Origin: Gammaproteobacteria bacterium | GTDB taxonomy: Bacteria > Pseudomonadota > Gammaproteobacteria > Acidiferrobacterales > Acidiferrobacteraceae | NCBI GenBank assembly: GCA_028064935.1 | Contig: JAPTWT010000149.1 | Location: 1 to 6,965, forward strand | Direction of reading: 5' to 3' | DNA: 6,965 nt | In this document: positions 1 through 5,519 of the stretch, piece by piece | Layout of the letters: each line of letters starts with the position of its first letter | How positions within the stretch are numbered: position 1 is the first letter of the stretch | Position numbers and translations under genes: made by a program | The notes under the pieces: generated by a model | What the model was told of the DNA's origin: nothing | Database searches by the model: none | The model's input: only the letters and a program-made list of their open reading frames with translations

Positions 1-61
1 TCGATGTGTACCTGTTTGGTGAGTTGCTTGTGGGTGCCTTATTGCGACATGTATCGTTCAT
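1..61 (-). CDS. Start of a divergent gene running off the left edge (partial, 5' end only)
   Basis: Only the first 20 codons are in the window, beginning MNDTCRNKAPTSNSP and staying open to the edge. The start is an ATG (61-59, minus strand) preceded by AAGGAG with a 6-nt spacer, which is a near-ideal ribosome binding site. That is the main support, because the coding part is too short to identify. The N-terminus is polar, rich in Asn, Ser, Thr and Pro, and has no signal peptide or membrane segment, which suggests a cytoplasmic protein with a flexible N-terminal tail. It is divergent from the membrane-protein gene at 273. No function can be assigned. A chance SD plus ATG is possible but less likely given how good the site is. 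Confidence 0.6.
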   Translation of the reverse strand, partial: MNDTCRNKAPTSNSPNRYTS

Positions 62-67
62 TAACGT

Positions 68-73
68 CTCCTT
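68..73 (-). promoter_or_regulatory. Ribosome binding site of the divergent partial gene
   Basis: On the minus strand AAGGAG is followed by ACGTTA and then ATG at 61-59. This six-base match to the anti-SD with a 6-nt spacer is what defines the otherwise invisible partial gene at the left edge. Confidence 0.6.
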
Positions 74-96
74 ATGGCAGGGAAGCACAGGCTCAG

Positions 97-153
97 TAGG
101 CCCCGTCAAAATTTCACTGGGCTTGGCTTTCCGCGAATTTTCGACAGGGCCTA
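97..153. repeat. Imperfect inverted repeat built of two 19-bp motif copies
   Basis: Left arm 97-115 and the reverse complement of the right arm (153-135) both fit TAGGCCC[CT]GTC[AG]AAA[AT]TTC. They match at 16 of 19 positions, with a 19-nt loop (116-134). A third copy lies at 2798-2816, so this is a dispersed motif and not merely a local hairpin. The structure could act as a bidirectional terminator, a protein-binding operator or a REP-like dispersed repeat. Neither arm is followed by the U-run expected of a classical terminator, although A/T runs lie inside the arms. Function is not known to me. Confidence 0.7.
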
Positions 154-260
154 GCACACGGGGAGAGACCAAACCCATCGAGCATTGCCGGCCGCGCCAC
201 CATTTCGGGCGGCAACTTCGCATGGGCTGTGCGGGCATTGTGGGCCCTGTAGCCTGTCCT

Positions 261-265
261 GGAGG
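261..265 (+). promoter_or_regulatory. Probable ribosome binding site (GGAGG) of the membrane-protein gene
   Basis: GGAGG is followed by the 7-nt spacer ATTGACC and then a TTG codon at 273 in frame with the long hydrophobic reading frame. It is the best SD upstream of the hydrophobic N-terminus and is why I place the start at 273. The in-frame ATG codons at 222 and 372 have weaker upstream sites. Confidence 0.5.
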
Positions 266-272
266 ATTGACC

Positions 273-1265
273 TTGCTGCCGTTTATTCTCTTGCTGTTGG
301 TTCTGCTGTGGTCGCCGCCACTCGGCTTGGCTATACTTCTGGCACTGTTACTAGCCGAGGGTCTGGCGGACATGGATTTATATAAGCTCAGTGTCGCGGA
401 TGCGCTGGACTCACTGAGTTCCTACGAGAGCCCGGATGAAATCGACGCGGACAGCATCGCGTGCCTACGAGAAACCCTTAATAGAATTGCGCGTGACTAC
501 TACATGGCAGTTTACGGGGCTAGTTTGTCCCCCACACAGCGGCGGCTGTGTCGATGGCTGGCGGCACTATTATTTGCCGTCGCAGCGGCAATTGCCTGGT
601 CTGTACTGGTCGGCGCGTCCGAACCGGGTCAAACCCTGCTATTTGTTGCCGGCTTAATAGGAAGCGCACTCTCCTTGATATTTTTCTGGAATCGCCGAGC
701 GCTGGATAAGAGTCTTGGCATAGACAACCGCAACACCCTGCGCTGGATTCAGGCAAATCATATTACGAAAGCCGCGGGCATTGATGGACCGCATGAGTTC
801 ATGCAGAAAGTGCGTGGCTTGTACACAGGCCATTTGGCCTGCAATGCAGGCCATGCGGCCTGCGATGCAGGATATCCACAGCTGACCGCCCAGTTCTTGG
901 TCCCATATCACAAAAGCACGACGTTCTACGCGCTCGTCGTCTTCACGTCTTTGACGATGTTCTTACTCAGGTTAGTGCAAGCTCGCTGGCCCGCGACACA
1001 GTGGGCGAGTGTGCTGGCTAATCCCCACCACTTTCTTGTTATCGTGCTGGATGTCGTGGACATTGTCTCCACGGTTTACTTGGCGGGCCTCATGCTCCTA
1101 AACTCATCGGAATGGCCAGCAACGCAGCTCGGTGGTCGGTATTTTCCGCTGCAAGTGATGTGTCATGACCTGAGTCTTCTCGGATTGGCAAGCCCCGGCG
1201 CTGGTTCGGTCTGCACTGCAGTGTCAGACGCGCGCAAACCAGCGCCGCCACGCGGGGCGTTCTAG
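273..1265 (+). CDS. Unrecognised multi-pass membrane protein with a heptapeptide duplication
   Basis: About 330 aa from the proposed TTG start; alternatives are ATG 222 (347 aa) or ATG 372 (297 aa). The sequence shows a very hydrophobic N-terminus (residues 1-30, Leu-rich, one or two membrane passes). Further likely transmembrane segments lie at about 95-115, 119-139, 217-236 and 253-277. A polar stretch at about 32-90 and another at about 140-216 would be loops on the same or opposite faces. The second loop carries two near-identical heptapeptides, GHLACNA and GHAACDA (residues 186-199). I recognise no family or catalytic motif. It is the only plus-strand gene, converges on the transfer operon and ends 42 bases inside the last minus-strand gene. 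An envelope role such as entry exclusion is conceivable from context only. Confidence in coding is good; confidence in the start is moderate. Confidence 0.7.
   Translation: MLPFILLLLVLLWSPPLGLAILLALLLAEGLADMDLYKLSVADALDSLSSYESPDEIDADSIACLRETLNRIARDYYMAVYGASLSPTQRRLCRWLAALLFAVAAAIAWSVLVGASEPGQTLLFVAGLIGSALSLIFFWNRRALDKSLGIDNRNTLRWIQANHITKAAGIDGPHEFMQKVRGLYTGHLACNAGHAACDAGYPQLTAQFLVPYHKSTTFYALVVFTSLTMFLLRLVQARWPATQWASVLANPHHFLVIVLDVVDIVSTVYLAGLMLLNSSEWPATQLGGRYFPLQVMCHDLSLLGLASPGAGSVCTAVSDARKPAPPRGAF
828..869 (+). repeat. Two tandem 21-bp units with palindromic cores inside the membrane-protein gene
   Basis: Units 828-848 and 849-869 differ at only a few positions and encode GHLACNA and GHAACDA. 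Each overlaps a palindrome with 6-bp arms, CAGGCC and GGCCTG, around a 4-nt centre (826-841 and 847-862). The length is a multiple of three, so the reading frame is kept. The reverse complement of the unit resembles the heptapeptide-coding units at 2009-2080. Confidence 0.8.
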
Positions 1266-1928
1266 TGCGGCGATAAGGCGACGCAGCCCGCCGGCGTCAA
1301 GCGTGCTTGGCCACGCGGCGCGCAGACTGGTCCGCGCAGTTTCCAGGGTTGCTGTGTTGGCGTGCTGGTCGCGCTTCCAGCCGGCCGCGTCGTCGCGCTT
1401 GATAAGCCGGTTGTCGTGTCGCAGGAGGCCGAGGTGACGCTGCACCACAATGTCCGAGGCCTGAGCGAACAGAGCGCGAAACGCCTCGTCGAGTCGATAG
1501 TGCGAGAGCGTGACGCCGCGTAGTTGGGTCCGCGTGTCCGCGGCGAAATCGAAGCGCGCAATGGCGGTGCGATGGTTTCCATCGCTATCGACGTACCAAG
1601 AAAAGCCGTCGAGAGAGATATATGACATCTCGGGAAGTTTCCGCGCGTCGTCGCGGTAGTAACCTGGGTTCTCCTCCCATAAACAGTGGTTCATTGGCAT
1701 GCGTTTGCCCCGCGCGAGGAATTCCAGCCAGGTCAAGCCCAGGTAGTCGGGGTGACGAGTACCAGCAACCGTGAACACGTTGATATCGCCGCAGGCTTGC
1801 CACTCGTGAACATCCACGAACGGCAAGCCGCGTCGAAACCGGTCCTCGGGGAAGGCTTCTATGGCGGTGTGGGCCCAGTGCGGAGGGGCTGCCTGGGCGC
1901 GCGCGAGAAGGGGGCTCGTGAATTCCAT
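1224..1928 (-). CDS. Hypothetical protein with a DGNHRT motif (ParB/sulfiredoxin-like)
   Basis: 234 aa. The ATG at 1928 is chosen because GGTGAGG lies 6 nt upstream; an in-frame ATG at 1994 would run back into the preceding gene. The recognisable part is the core at residues ~102-128: SYISLDG, then WYVDSDGNHRTAIARF. The D116-G117-N118-H119-R120-T121 motif recalls the phosphate-binding loop of ParB-N/sulfiredoxin-fold proteins. That fold occurs in DNA partitioning CTPases, nucleases and uncharacterised mobile-element proteins. Helices rich in Arg, Leu and Ala follow, with a basic C-terminus (RRWFARV). No separate HTH is evident. It is the last gene of the minus-strand run, 8 nt after the preceding gene, whose stop codon overlaps its SD. 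A role in partition, DNA binding or nucleotide handling is inference from one motif. Confidence 0.72.
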   Translation of the reverse strand: MEFTSPLLARAQAAPPHWAHTAIEAFPEDRFRRGLPFVDVHEWQACGDINVFTVAGTRHPDYLGLTWLEFLARGKRMPMNHCLWEENPGYYRDDARKLPEMSYISLDGFSWYVDSDGNHRTAIARFDFAADTRTQLRGVTLSHYRLDEAFRALFAQASDIVVQRHLGLLRHDNRLIKRDDAAGWKRDQHANTATLETARTSLRAAWPSTLDAGGLRRLIAALERPAWRRWFARV

Positions 1929-1934
1929 GTCAGA

Positions 1935-1941
1935 CCTCACC
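1935..1941 (-). promoter_or_regulatory. SD overlapping the upstream stop codon, decides the start at 1928
   Basis: GGTGAGG with a TCTGAC spacer precedes the ATG. The TGA within it (1939-1937) is the stop codon of the preceding gene, an arrangement typical of translational coupling. Confidence 0.7.
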
Positions 1942-2416
1942 GTGCGTCGTTCGGGAAAACGGCCATGGCCCGGGCAATGGCGTCCGCTGGGCACGACTGC
2001 GGGTCCGAGGCGTTGCCGGCCAGCCGGCCGGCAGCGCCGGCTATGCGGCCATCCTTGCCGCCGATGCCAGCCATTCGGCCAAGGCCGCGCAGGCGATAGG
2101 ACGGACGTACTCGCCCGGCCTCGTCCAGCTCGGTGCCGACCTCTATGGTAACGGCATCTCCAACACCCAGGTCATTTAACCGGGTGACCATTACGCCCGG
2201 GCAATAGCCGGCCTCGCCCGGGTAATGAATCTCTGCGAGGCTGACAGCAAGCGCCGGCGCAGTCGTGGTGCGAACGGCGCGCTGTGCGGCGTCGAGTAGC
2301 TGCAGGGCGGCAGCCATGATAAGCATGCGGGTCGCATAGGCGGCGTGCGCGGAATGGTCAGACACCTCTTGGGCGTGTGTATTCTGCTTGGTCGTCTCGT
2401 CTTGTTGGAGTCGCAT
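1937..2416 (-). CDS. Unrecognised protein with C-terminal heptapeptide repeat
   Basis: 159 aa from the ATG at 2416; later Met codons at 2326 and 2317 have no better SD. An AGAGG lies about 17 nt upstream, too far to be convincing, so the start is uncertain. The N-terminal ~30 residues are polar (Gln, Thr, His). Residues ~31-48 form an Ala/Leu/Met-rich amphipathic helix. Residues ~55-105 look like an alpha/beta segment (SLAEIHYPGEAGYCPG, then DAVTIEVG). Residues 113-136 carry a Gly-Arg-x-Ala-Gly heptad: GRMAGIG, a GKD interruption, GRIAGAA and GRLAGNA. I know no family for it. It sits 23 nt after the MazG-like gene and 8 nt before the DGNHRT gene, so it is very probably co-transcribed with both. 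No signal peptide is evident. Confidence 0.65.
   Translation of the reverse strand: MRLQQDETTKQNTHAQEVSDHSAHAAYATRMLIMAAALQLLDAAQRAVRTTTAPALAVSLAEIHYPGEAGYCPGVMVTRLNDLGVGDAVTIEVGTELDEAGRVRPSYRLRGLGRMAGIGGKDGRIAGAAGRLAGNASDPQSCPADAIARAMAVFPNDAR
2009..2080 (-). repeat. Degenerate 21-bp coding repeat (three units, one 9-bp interruption)
   Basis: On the minus strand three 21-bp units starting GGCCG encode GRMAGIG, GRIAGAA and GRLAGNA, with GGCAAGGAT (GKD) between the first and second. Each aligns at roughly 15 of 21 bases with the reverse complement of the 828-869 units. The frame is preserved throughout. Confidence 0.6.
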
Positions 2417-2439
2417 GGCTTTTTCTCTGAGTAGCCTCT

Positions 2440-2763
2440 TTACGAGGCGTCCTGACAGTGTTGGGCGCTTCTCTCGTACTCGTATCGTTCGAGGCTCAAA
2501 AGAAATCGCAAGGCCATGGCGGCTGTCTGCACCGCCTCTTCGCGCACATGGGCAAGGCTTGTCTTATCCGGCTCATAGGTGCGCTGCAATACAGCCTGGG
2601 TCAGCTCACCAAACTCCTCGCCTAGCACAGCGAGGGCATGCAGCGGGTCTGTCGGCCAGGTGGGGTATTTGCGCGTTGCTTTCGCCAATTCCTCCAACAC
2701 TTCGTTCATTGCCAGTCGCACCCCCCACTCGGGGGGCAATGTGGCCGGTATCGGATTTTCCAT
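2440..2763 (-). CDS. MazG-like protein (nucleotide pyrophosphohydrolase fold)
   Basis: 107 aa. The ATG at 2763 is fixed by AGGAGG with a 6-nt spacer; upstream in-frame codons to 2913 would overlap the TraR-like gene and are rejected. The all-alpha core matches the MazG-like pattern. Residues ~43-58 are ALAVLGEEFGELTQAV, with the metal-binding pair E50/E53. After a 15-residue loop comes a second helix, HVREEAVQTAAMALRFL (residues 72-88). MazG-type enzymes hydrolyse nucleoside triphosphates to monophosphate and pyrophosphate in the cytoplasm, using an E-x2-E plus E-x2-D metal site. Here the second half reads E76-A-V-Q79, so the Asp is replaced by Gln. Activity may be altered, or the site may be completed differently. 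Small MazG-like proteins of this type are common on phages and mobile elements. It lies 44 nt after the TraR-like gene in the same direction. Confidence 0.72.
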   Translation of the reverse strand: MENPIPATLPPEWGVRLAMNEVLEELAKATRKYPTWPTDPLHALAVLGEEFGELTQAVLQRTYEPDKTSLAHVREEAVQTAAMALRFLLSLERYEYERSAQHCQDAS

Positions 2764-2769
2764 CAGAAT

Positions 2770-2775
2770 CCTCCT
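2770..2775 (-). promoter_or_regulatory. Strong ribosome binding site of the MazG-like gene
   Basis: AGGAGG followed by ATTCTG and ATG on the minus strand is a full consensus SD with optimal spacing. It decides the start at 2763 over the longer upstream frame. Confidence 0.8.
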
Positions 2776-2797
2776 GTAGTCAGTCCTGGTAACGGCA

Positions 2798-2816
2798 TTA
2801 GGCCCTGTCAAAAATT
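2798..2816 (+). repeat. Third copy of the 19-bp motif, overlapping the end of the TraR-like gene
   Basis: The sequence fits TAGGCCC[CT]GTC[AG]AAA[AT]TTC. It differs from the right arm of the 97-153 inverted repeat at one position and from the left arm at two. Read on the minus strand, it supplies the TGA stop (2810-2808) and the codons for the final Asn-Phe of the TraR-like protein. It is a single arm here, with no inverted partner in the 44-nt gap. Confidence 0.75.
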
Positions 2817-3050
2817 CCCGCCCTTTTCGCGCAGCACGGTACAGGCGACGCAGCGCACGGCATTTACGCTCTCGACTCGGGCGCGCGGTATCGAGTCGCC
2901 ACAATCCAGGCAATAGCGATTGCCTTCTGCATCCTCGTCGGGAGGCTCGGTAGGCGTGAGCCGCGCGCGTGCAGCGCGCGCGGCCTCGGCAAGCCGGAAC
3001 GCGTGGTTGCGCTCCTCAATAGCCATGGCGTTATCGAATTCATCCGGCAT
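2808..3050 (-). CDS. traR: TraR/DksA-family C4 zinc-finger protein
   Basis: 80 aa, the usual size for F TraR and phage relatives. Proteins of this family bind in the secondary channel of RNA polymerase and mimic the joint action of DksA and ppGpp, changing transcription of host and element promoters. The sequence shows an acidic N-terminus, PDEFDNA (residues 2-8). This resembles the N-terminus of F TraR, where acidic residues reach the polymerase active site. An Ala/Arg-rich helix follows (~11-30). The zinc finger is C47-x2-C50-GDSIPRAR, then C67-x2-C70. The GDSIPRAR turn after the first Cys pair is characteristic. The start is the ATG at 3050 with GAGGA 8 nt upstream. It lies 23 nt after traN. 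The last two residues and the stop codon are encoded by the 19-bp repeat at 2798-2816. Confidence 0.88.
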   Translation of the reverse strand: MPDEFDNAMAIEERNHAFRLAEAARAARARLTPTEPPDEDAEGNRYCLDCGDSIPRARVESVNAVRCVACTVLREKGGNF

Positions 3051-3058
3051 TCAAGCGG

Positions 3059-3063
3059 TCCTC
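3059..3063 (-). promoter_or_regulatory. Ribosome binding site of the TraR-like gene
   Basis: GAGGA with an 8-nt spacer precedes the ATG at 3050, within the 23-nt gap after the traN stop. Confidence 0.6.
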
Positions 3064-3073
3064 ATCGTCGTTG

Positions 3074-5515
3074 TTAACTCCCCGGAATAGGCGGTCCGGC
3101 CACCGCGTTCTGGTCGTTCTGGTTGCTGGGCGGCGTGTTGGCGTAGGCCTGCACCTGGGCCTGCGCCGTATGCACGGTGCCGTCCGGCATCGTGAACGTC
3201 GCGGTTACGGTGTAATTGCCGGGCGCAGCATACGTATGGGTCAACTCGAACAAGTCCGTACCCGATTGGCTGTTGTACACGGGCGCCGTGGCGGTGCCCG
3301 GCGCGGAGCCATCACCCCAGTTGACGGAGACCGACTGCACCGGGTTCGTGTTGGATGAGGCCTGTTGGTGTGTCGTTTGCCAGTTCGATGTCAGCCAGGC
3401 CTGCATCTGGCATGTGTTGACCGCGGAGTTCACCTGGCACTCGGACTGGTTGAGGCGAAGGACGGCGGTGCCGTTGTTTCCCGTGTTGGGGACACCAGGC
3501 TGCGAGGGCGTGAGCGCGCTGGCCTGTGTGGAAGCCTGTTGTGTCACGCTGGCCTGCGTGGGCAACGTGGGCGTGATGGACTGTACCCACCCGGACAGGT
3601 TCATTTTCGACAGGTCGAGGAGCTCGAACTGCTGCAGGGTAAAACCGGAGCAGTCCACCTGAGCGTGGAACGTACAGCCGTTCTGACCTTCGGATATCAC
3701 CCACGGCTTGGCGGTAGCGGTCGCCGGGGCCACGACTGTGTAGGTGCACTGCTCGCTATTCGACGGGCATCCGCCGTAGATGGTCACCTGCGTGCCCGGC
3801 AGCTGGTAATCGGCAGACGCGGGCAACGTCCGCGGCAAGCTCACCTGTTGGAACGTCGTGCCGTTGTTCGTGGAATACTCGAACGCGACGGTCGCCGGCA
3901 AAGCACTACCAGCCTGGGACATGGGTAGACTGGCGCCGGCGAAGGCGTAGTTTGCAAGGTACTGCGGGCTTTGCCACCCGGACGGCTGGCCATAAAGCGG
4001 CCAGCTGACCTGTTCCTGCAGCATGGCGGTGCCACCAACGCCGCCCGGCCAGGCCGAGAGCGTGTACGAGCATTGGCCGCTCGTACTGTTGCACTGGCCG
4101 GTAGCGACGACGTATTTGGACAGAGCCGTGCTGTCATTGGACAGGACGTTGACCGCCTGGACGTTGAGTCCGTTCGGTTGCGCAACCGGCGGGACGCCCG
4201 ATGGCGCGGGGCAACTTGCGCCATCGCAGGCGGCGAAGGTCGACTGCAAGGCCTCTGGGCAGGACACGCCGGCCGGCGGCGCCGCCGTGTTGCAGGCGGT
4301 AGGCCATTGGTAGACCCACACGTCGTTGCCATTGGCGTCAACCGGGCCAAGCCAGTCACCGTTCCCGTTGTAGAATGTGTAGGAGAGCGGGGTCTGAGTT
4401 GCGCCGGCATAGCCGTTGGCGGCCAGGGCGGCGAGCTGCTGGCGACCCTGCACCTGCACGAGCTTCGCCAGCACGTTGTGGAACGTGCAGTAATACTCGA
4501 TGGTCCCGGTGCAGGCGAGACACCCGCCATTGAACGGGTTGGGGATACCGTCGTGGCAGCCGTTGGCGACGTTGACGGCCAGTCCCGCCCGGCGGTAGCC
4601 GGCGAGATTGATTTCCTCTTGCGAGCAGGACCAGATGAAGCTTCCGCCGTTTTTGAGGTTTGTCTGGCAGCAGCAGGAGCCGAGCGTGCAGCCCCACAGC
4701 TGGACGCAGGTGCCTTCGTTCCCACTGAAGACCTCCGGCGGATTGCCGTTGCTGATGTTCTTTTTGATGGCGTCGAGCAGCGCCATGCTGTTCACGGCCT
4801 GGCCAAACTCGTTGTTGTTTGGTCCGGATGTCTGGTTTTGCAGACCCGCGGTATTGGCGCTGGCACAGGCGCCGGATGTCGCGTACTGCGCGCAAGTCCG
4901 CGTCGTTGTCGTGCACTGGTAGGTCTGGTCCTCGACCGCGCACACGCCGTTGATGGTCGAGGCGCAGGTCTGCGACTCGAACGTACAGCCGGGTGTGGTG
5001 TTGCAGTACGCCACCGGGGCTGAGCAGCCATAGACCGACTCCTGGTCCGTACAATAGCCATCGACCGAGTCCAAACAGTTCTGGCTGGAGAGGGCGCAGT
5101 TGCTACCGGGCTGCGACGGGTTGCAGGTGGTGACAGCGCGCGCGGGGCAGGCCCAGGTCTGGGCATAGCTCACGCAGGTGCCGTTGGACAGCGTATCCGT
5201 GCAGGTCGATTGCAGTAACTGGCAACCCTGCAGTTGCGCACCACTACACGACTGTTGCTGGGTGCTGCCATAGCACGTGTAGGTGCGGGACTGGTTCCAG
5301 CAGGTGACGCTATTGTCGACGATGCAGCCCGCGGGCACGGGATTGGTGCCGGCCACGCAAACGCAGGCGCCGTTCACTGTCTCGCAGGAATTGCTGGTGC
5401 AAGTCGATGAAGTCTGCGTGCAGTCGATGAGCGACGACGCGCTTGCGCGCGCCGAGTTGGGCAGCGCCAGGAACCCGGCGCAGAGGGCCAGAATGAGGAG
5501 TGCGTGTCGACCCAT
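3074..5515 (-). CDS. traN: Conjugal mating-pair stabilisation protein TraN, with internal insertion and PKD-like C-terminus
   Basis: 813 aa from the ATG at 5515, which has GGAGG 8 nt upstream; an in-frame ATG at 5530 overlaps the previous gene and lacks a good SD. TraN is an outer-membrane, disulfide-rich protein of F-type conjugation that stabilises donor-recipient contact. A signal peptide spans residues 1 to ~24 (hydrophobic core LLILALCAGFLAL, cleavage near ARA-SA). About 47 cysteines follow. Residues ~98-208 form three tandem five-Cys modules. Residues ~269-361 hold a Cys cluster (LGSCCCQT) and the TraN motif YYCTFHNVLAKLVQVQGRQQL. The companion motif, DCSGF then QQFELLDLSKMNLSGW, comes only at ~622-643, about 260 residues later, whereas in F TraN the two are nearly adjacent. 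Residues ~732-790 look like a PKD domain (VSVNWGDGS, HTYAAPGNYTVTATF). The tail (~792-813) is Asn/Pro-rich. It is the second gene of a tandem pair of Cys-rich exported proteins. F TraN is about 600 aa, so this is an enlarged form. Confidence 0.88.
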   Translation of the reverse strand: MGRHALLILALCAGFLALPNSARASASSLIDCTQTSSTCTSNSCETVNGACVCVAGTNPVPAGCIVDNSVTCWNQSRTYTCYGSTQQQSCSGAQLQGCQLLQSTCTDTLSNGTCVSYAQTWACPARAVTTCNPSQPGSNCALSSQNCLDSVDGYCTDQESVYGCSAPVAYCNTTPGCTFESQTCASTINGVCAVEDQTYQCTTTTRTCAQYATSGACASANTAGLQNQTSGPNNNEFGQAVNSMALLDAIKKNISNGNPPEVFSGNEGTCVQLWGCTLGSCCCQTNLKNGGSFIWSCSQEEINLAGYRRAGLAVNVANGCHDGIPNPFNGGCLACTGTIEYYCTFHNVLAKLVQVQGRQQLAALAANGYAGATQTPLSYTFYNGNGDWLGPVDANGNDVWVYQWPTACNTAAPPAGVSCPEALQSTFAACDGASCPAPSGVPPVAQPNGLNVQAVNVLSNDSTALSKYVVATGQCNSTSGQCSYTLSAWPGGVGGTAMLQEQVSWPLYGQPSGWQSPQYLANYAFAGASLPMSQAGSALPATVAFEYSTNNGTTFQQVSLPRTLPASADYQLPGTQVTIYGGCPSNSEQCTYTVVAPATATAKPWVISEGQNGCTFHAQVDCSGFTLQQFELLDLSKMNLSGWVQSITPTLPTQASVTQQASTQASALTPSQPGVPNTGNNGTAVLRLNQSECQVNSAVNTCQMQAWLTSNWQTTHQQASSNTNPVQSVSVNWGDGSAPGTATAPVYNSQSGTDLFELTHTYAAPGNYTVTATFTMPDGTVHTAQAQVQAYANTPPSNQNDQNAVAGPPIPGS

Positions 5516-5519
5516 GCGT

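Larger units (their letters stand above)
62..272. other. Divergent intergenic region with a large inverted repeat
   Basis: This stretch lies between two divergently oriented starts (61 minus, 273 plus). It should hold the promoters for both, but I see no convincing -35/-10 pair and do not mark one. A plus-strand reading frame runs open through it from the left edge into the membrane-protein gene. However, it crosses the minus-strand RBS and the inverted repeat at 97-153, so it is more likely non-coding. The only clear structure is that inverted repeat. Confidence 0.5.

Noticed and set aside
6..272. Upstream extension of the plus-strand membrane-protein frame to the left edge
   Set aside because: It crosses a strong minus-strand RBS and start (73-59) and the dispersed inverted repeat at 97-153. 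The visible peptide has no coherent character, and a GGAGG with good spacing sits before the hydrophobic N-terminus at 273.
62..272. Promoter elements in the divergent region, for example a TTGACG on the minus strand near 104-109
   Set aside because: No -10-like hexamer lies at the right distance, and the TTGACG is part of the dispersed 19-bp motif.
654..911. Minus-strand frame of 85 codons containing SCIAGRMACIAGQMAC
   Set aside because: It is antisense to the membrane-protein gene and its apparent repeat is the complement of the 21-bp units. No RBS is evident. It is kept only as part of the repeat observation.
1929..1994. Longer N-terminus for the DGNHRT protein starting at 1994
   Set aside because: It would overlap the end of the preceding gene in another frame and has no clear SD, whereas ATG 1928 has GGTGAGG directly upstream.
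2434..2448. Short hairpin (GCCTC, TTTAC loop, GAGGC) at the end of the MazG-like gene as a terminator
   Set aside because: The stem is only 5 bp, there is no U-run, and the next gene starts 18 nt further on in the same direction.
2764..2913. Longer N-terminus for the MazG-like protein starting at 2913
   Set aside because: The extension is basic shadow sequence over the end of the TraR-like gene. A consensus AGGAGG with 6-nt spacing fixes the start at 2763, just before the conserved domain.
3971..5023. Long plus-strand reading frame (350 codons) opposite traN
   Set aside because: It is antisense to a gene with clear family motifs and is Arg/Ala/Gly/Val-rich, as expected of a shadow frame in GC-rich DNA, with no recognisable domain. 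Other frames opposite or within traN look the same.
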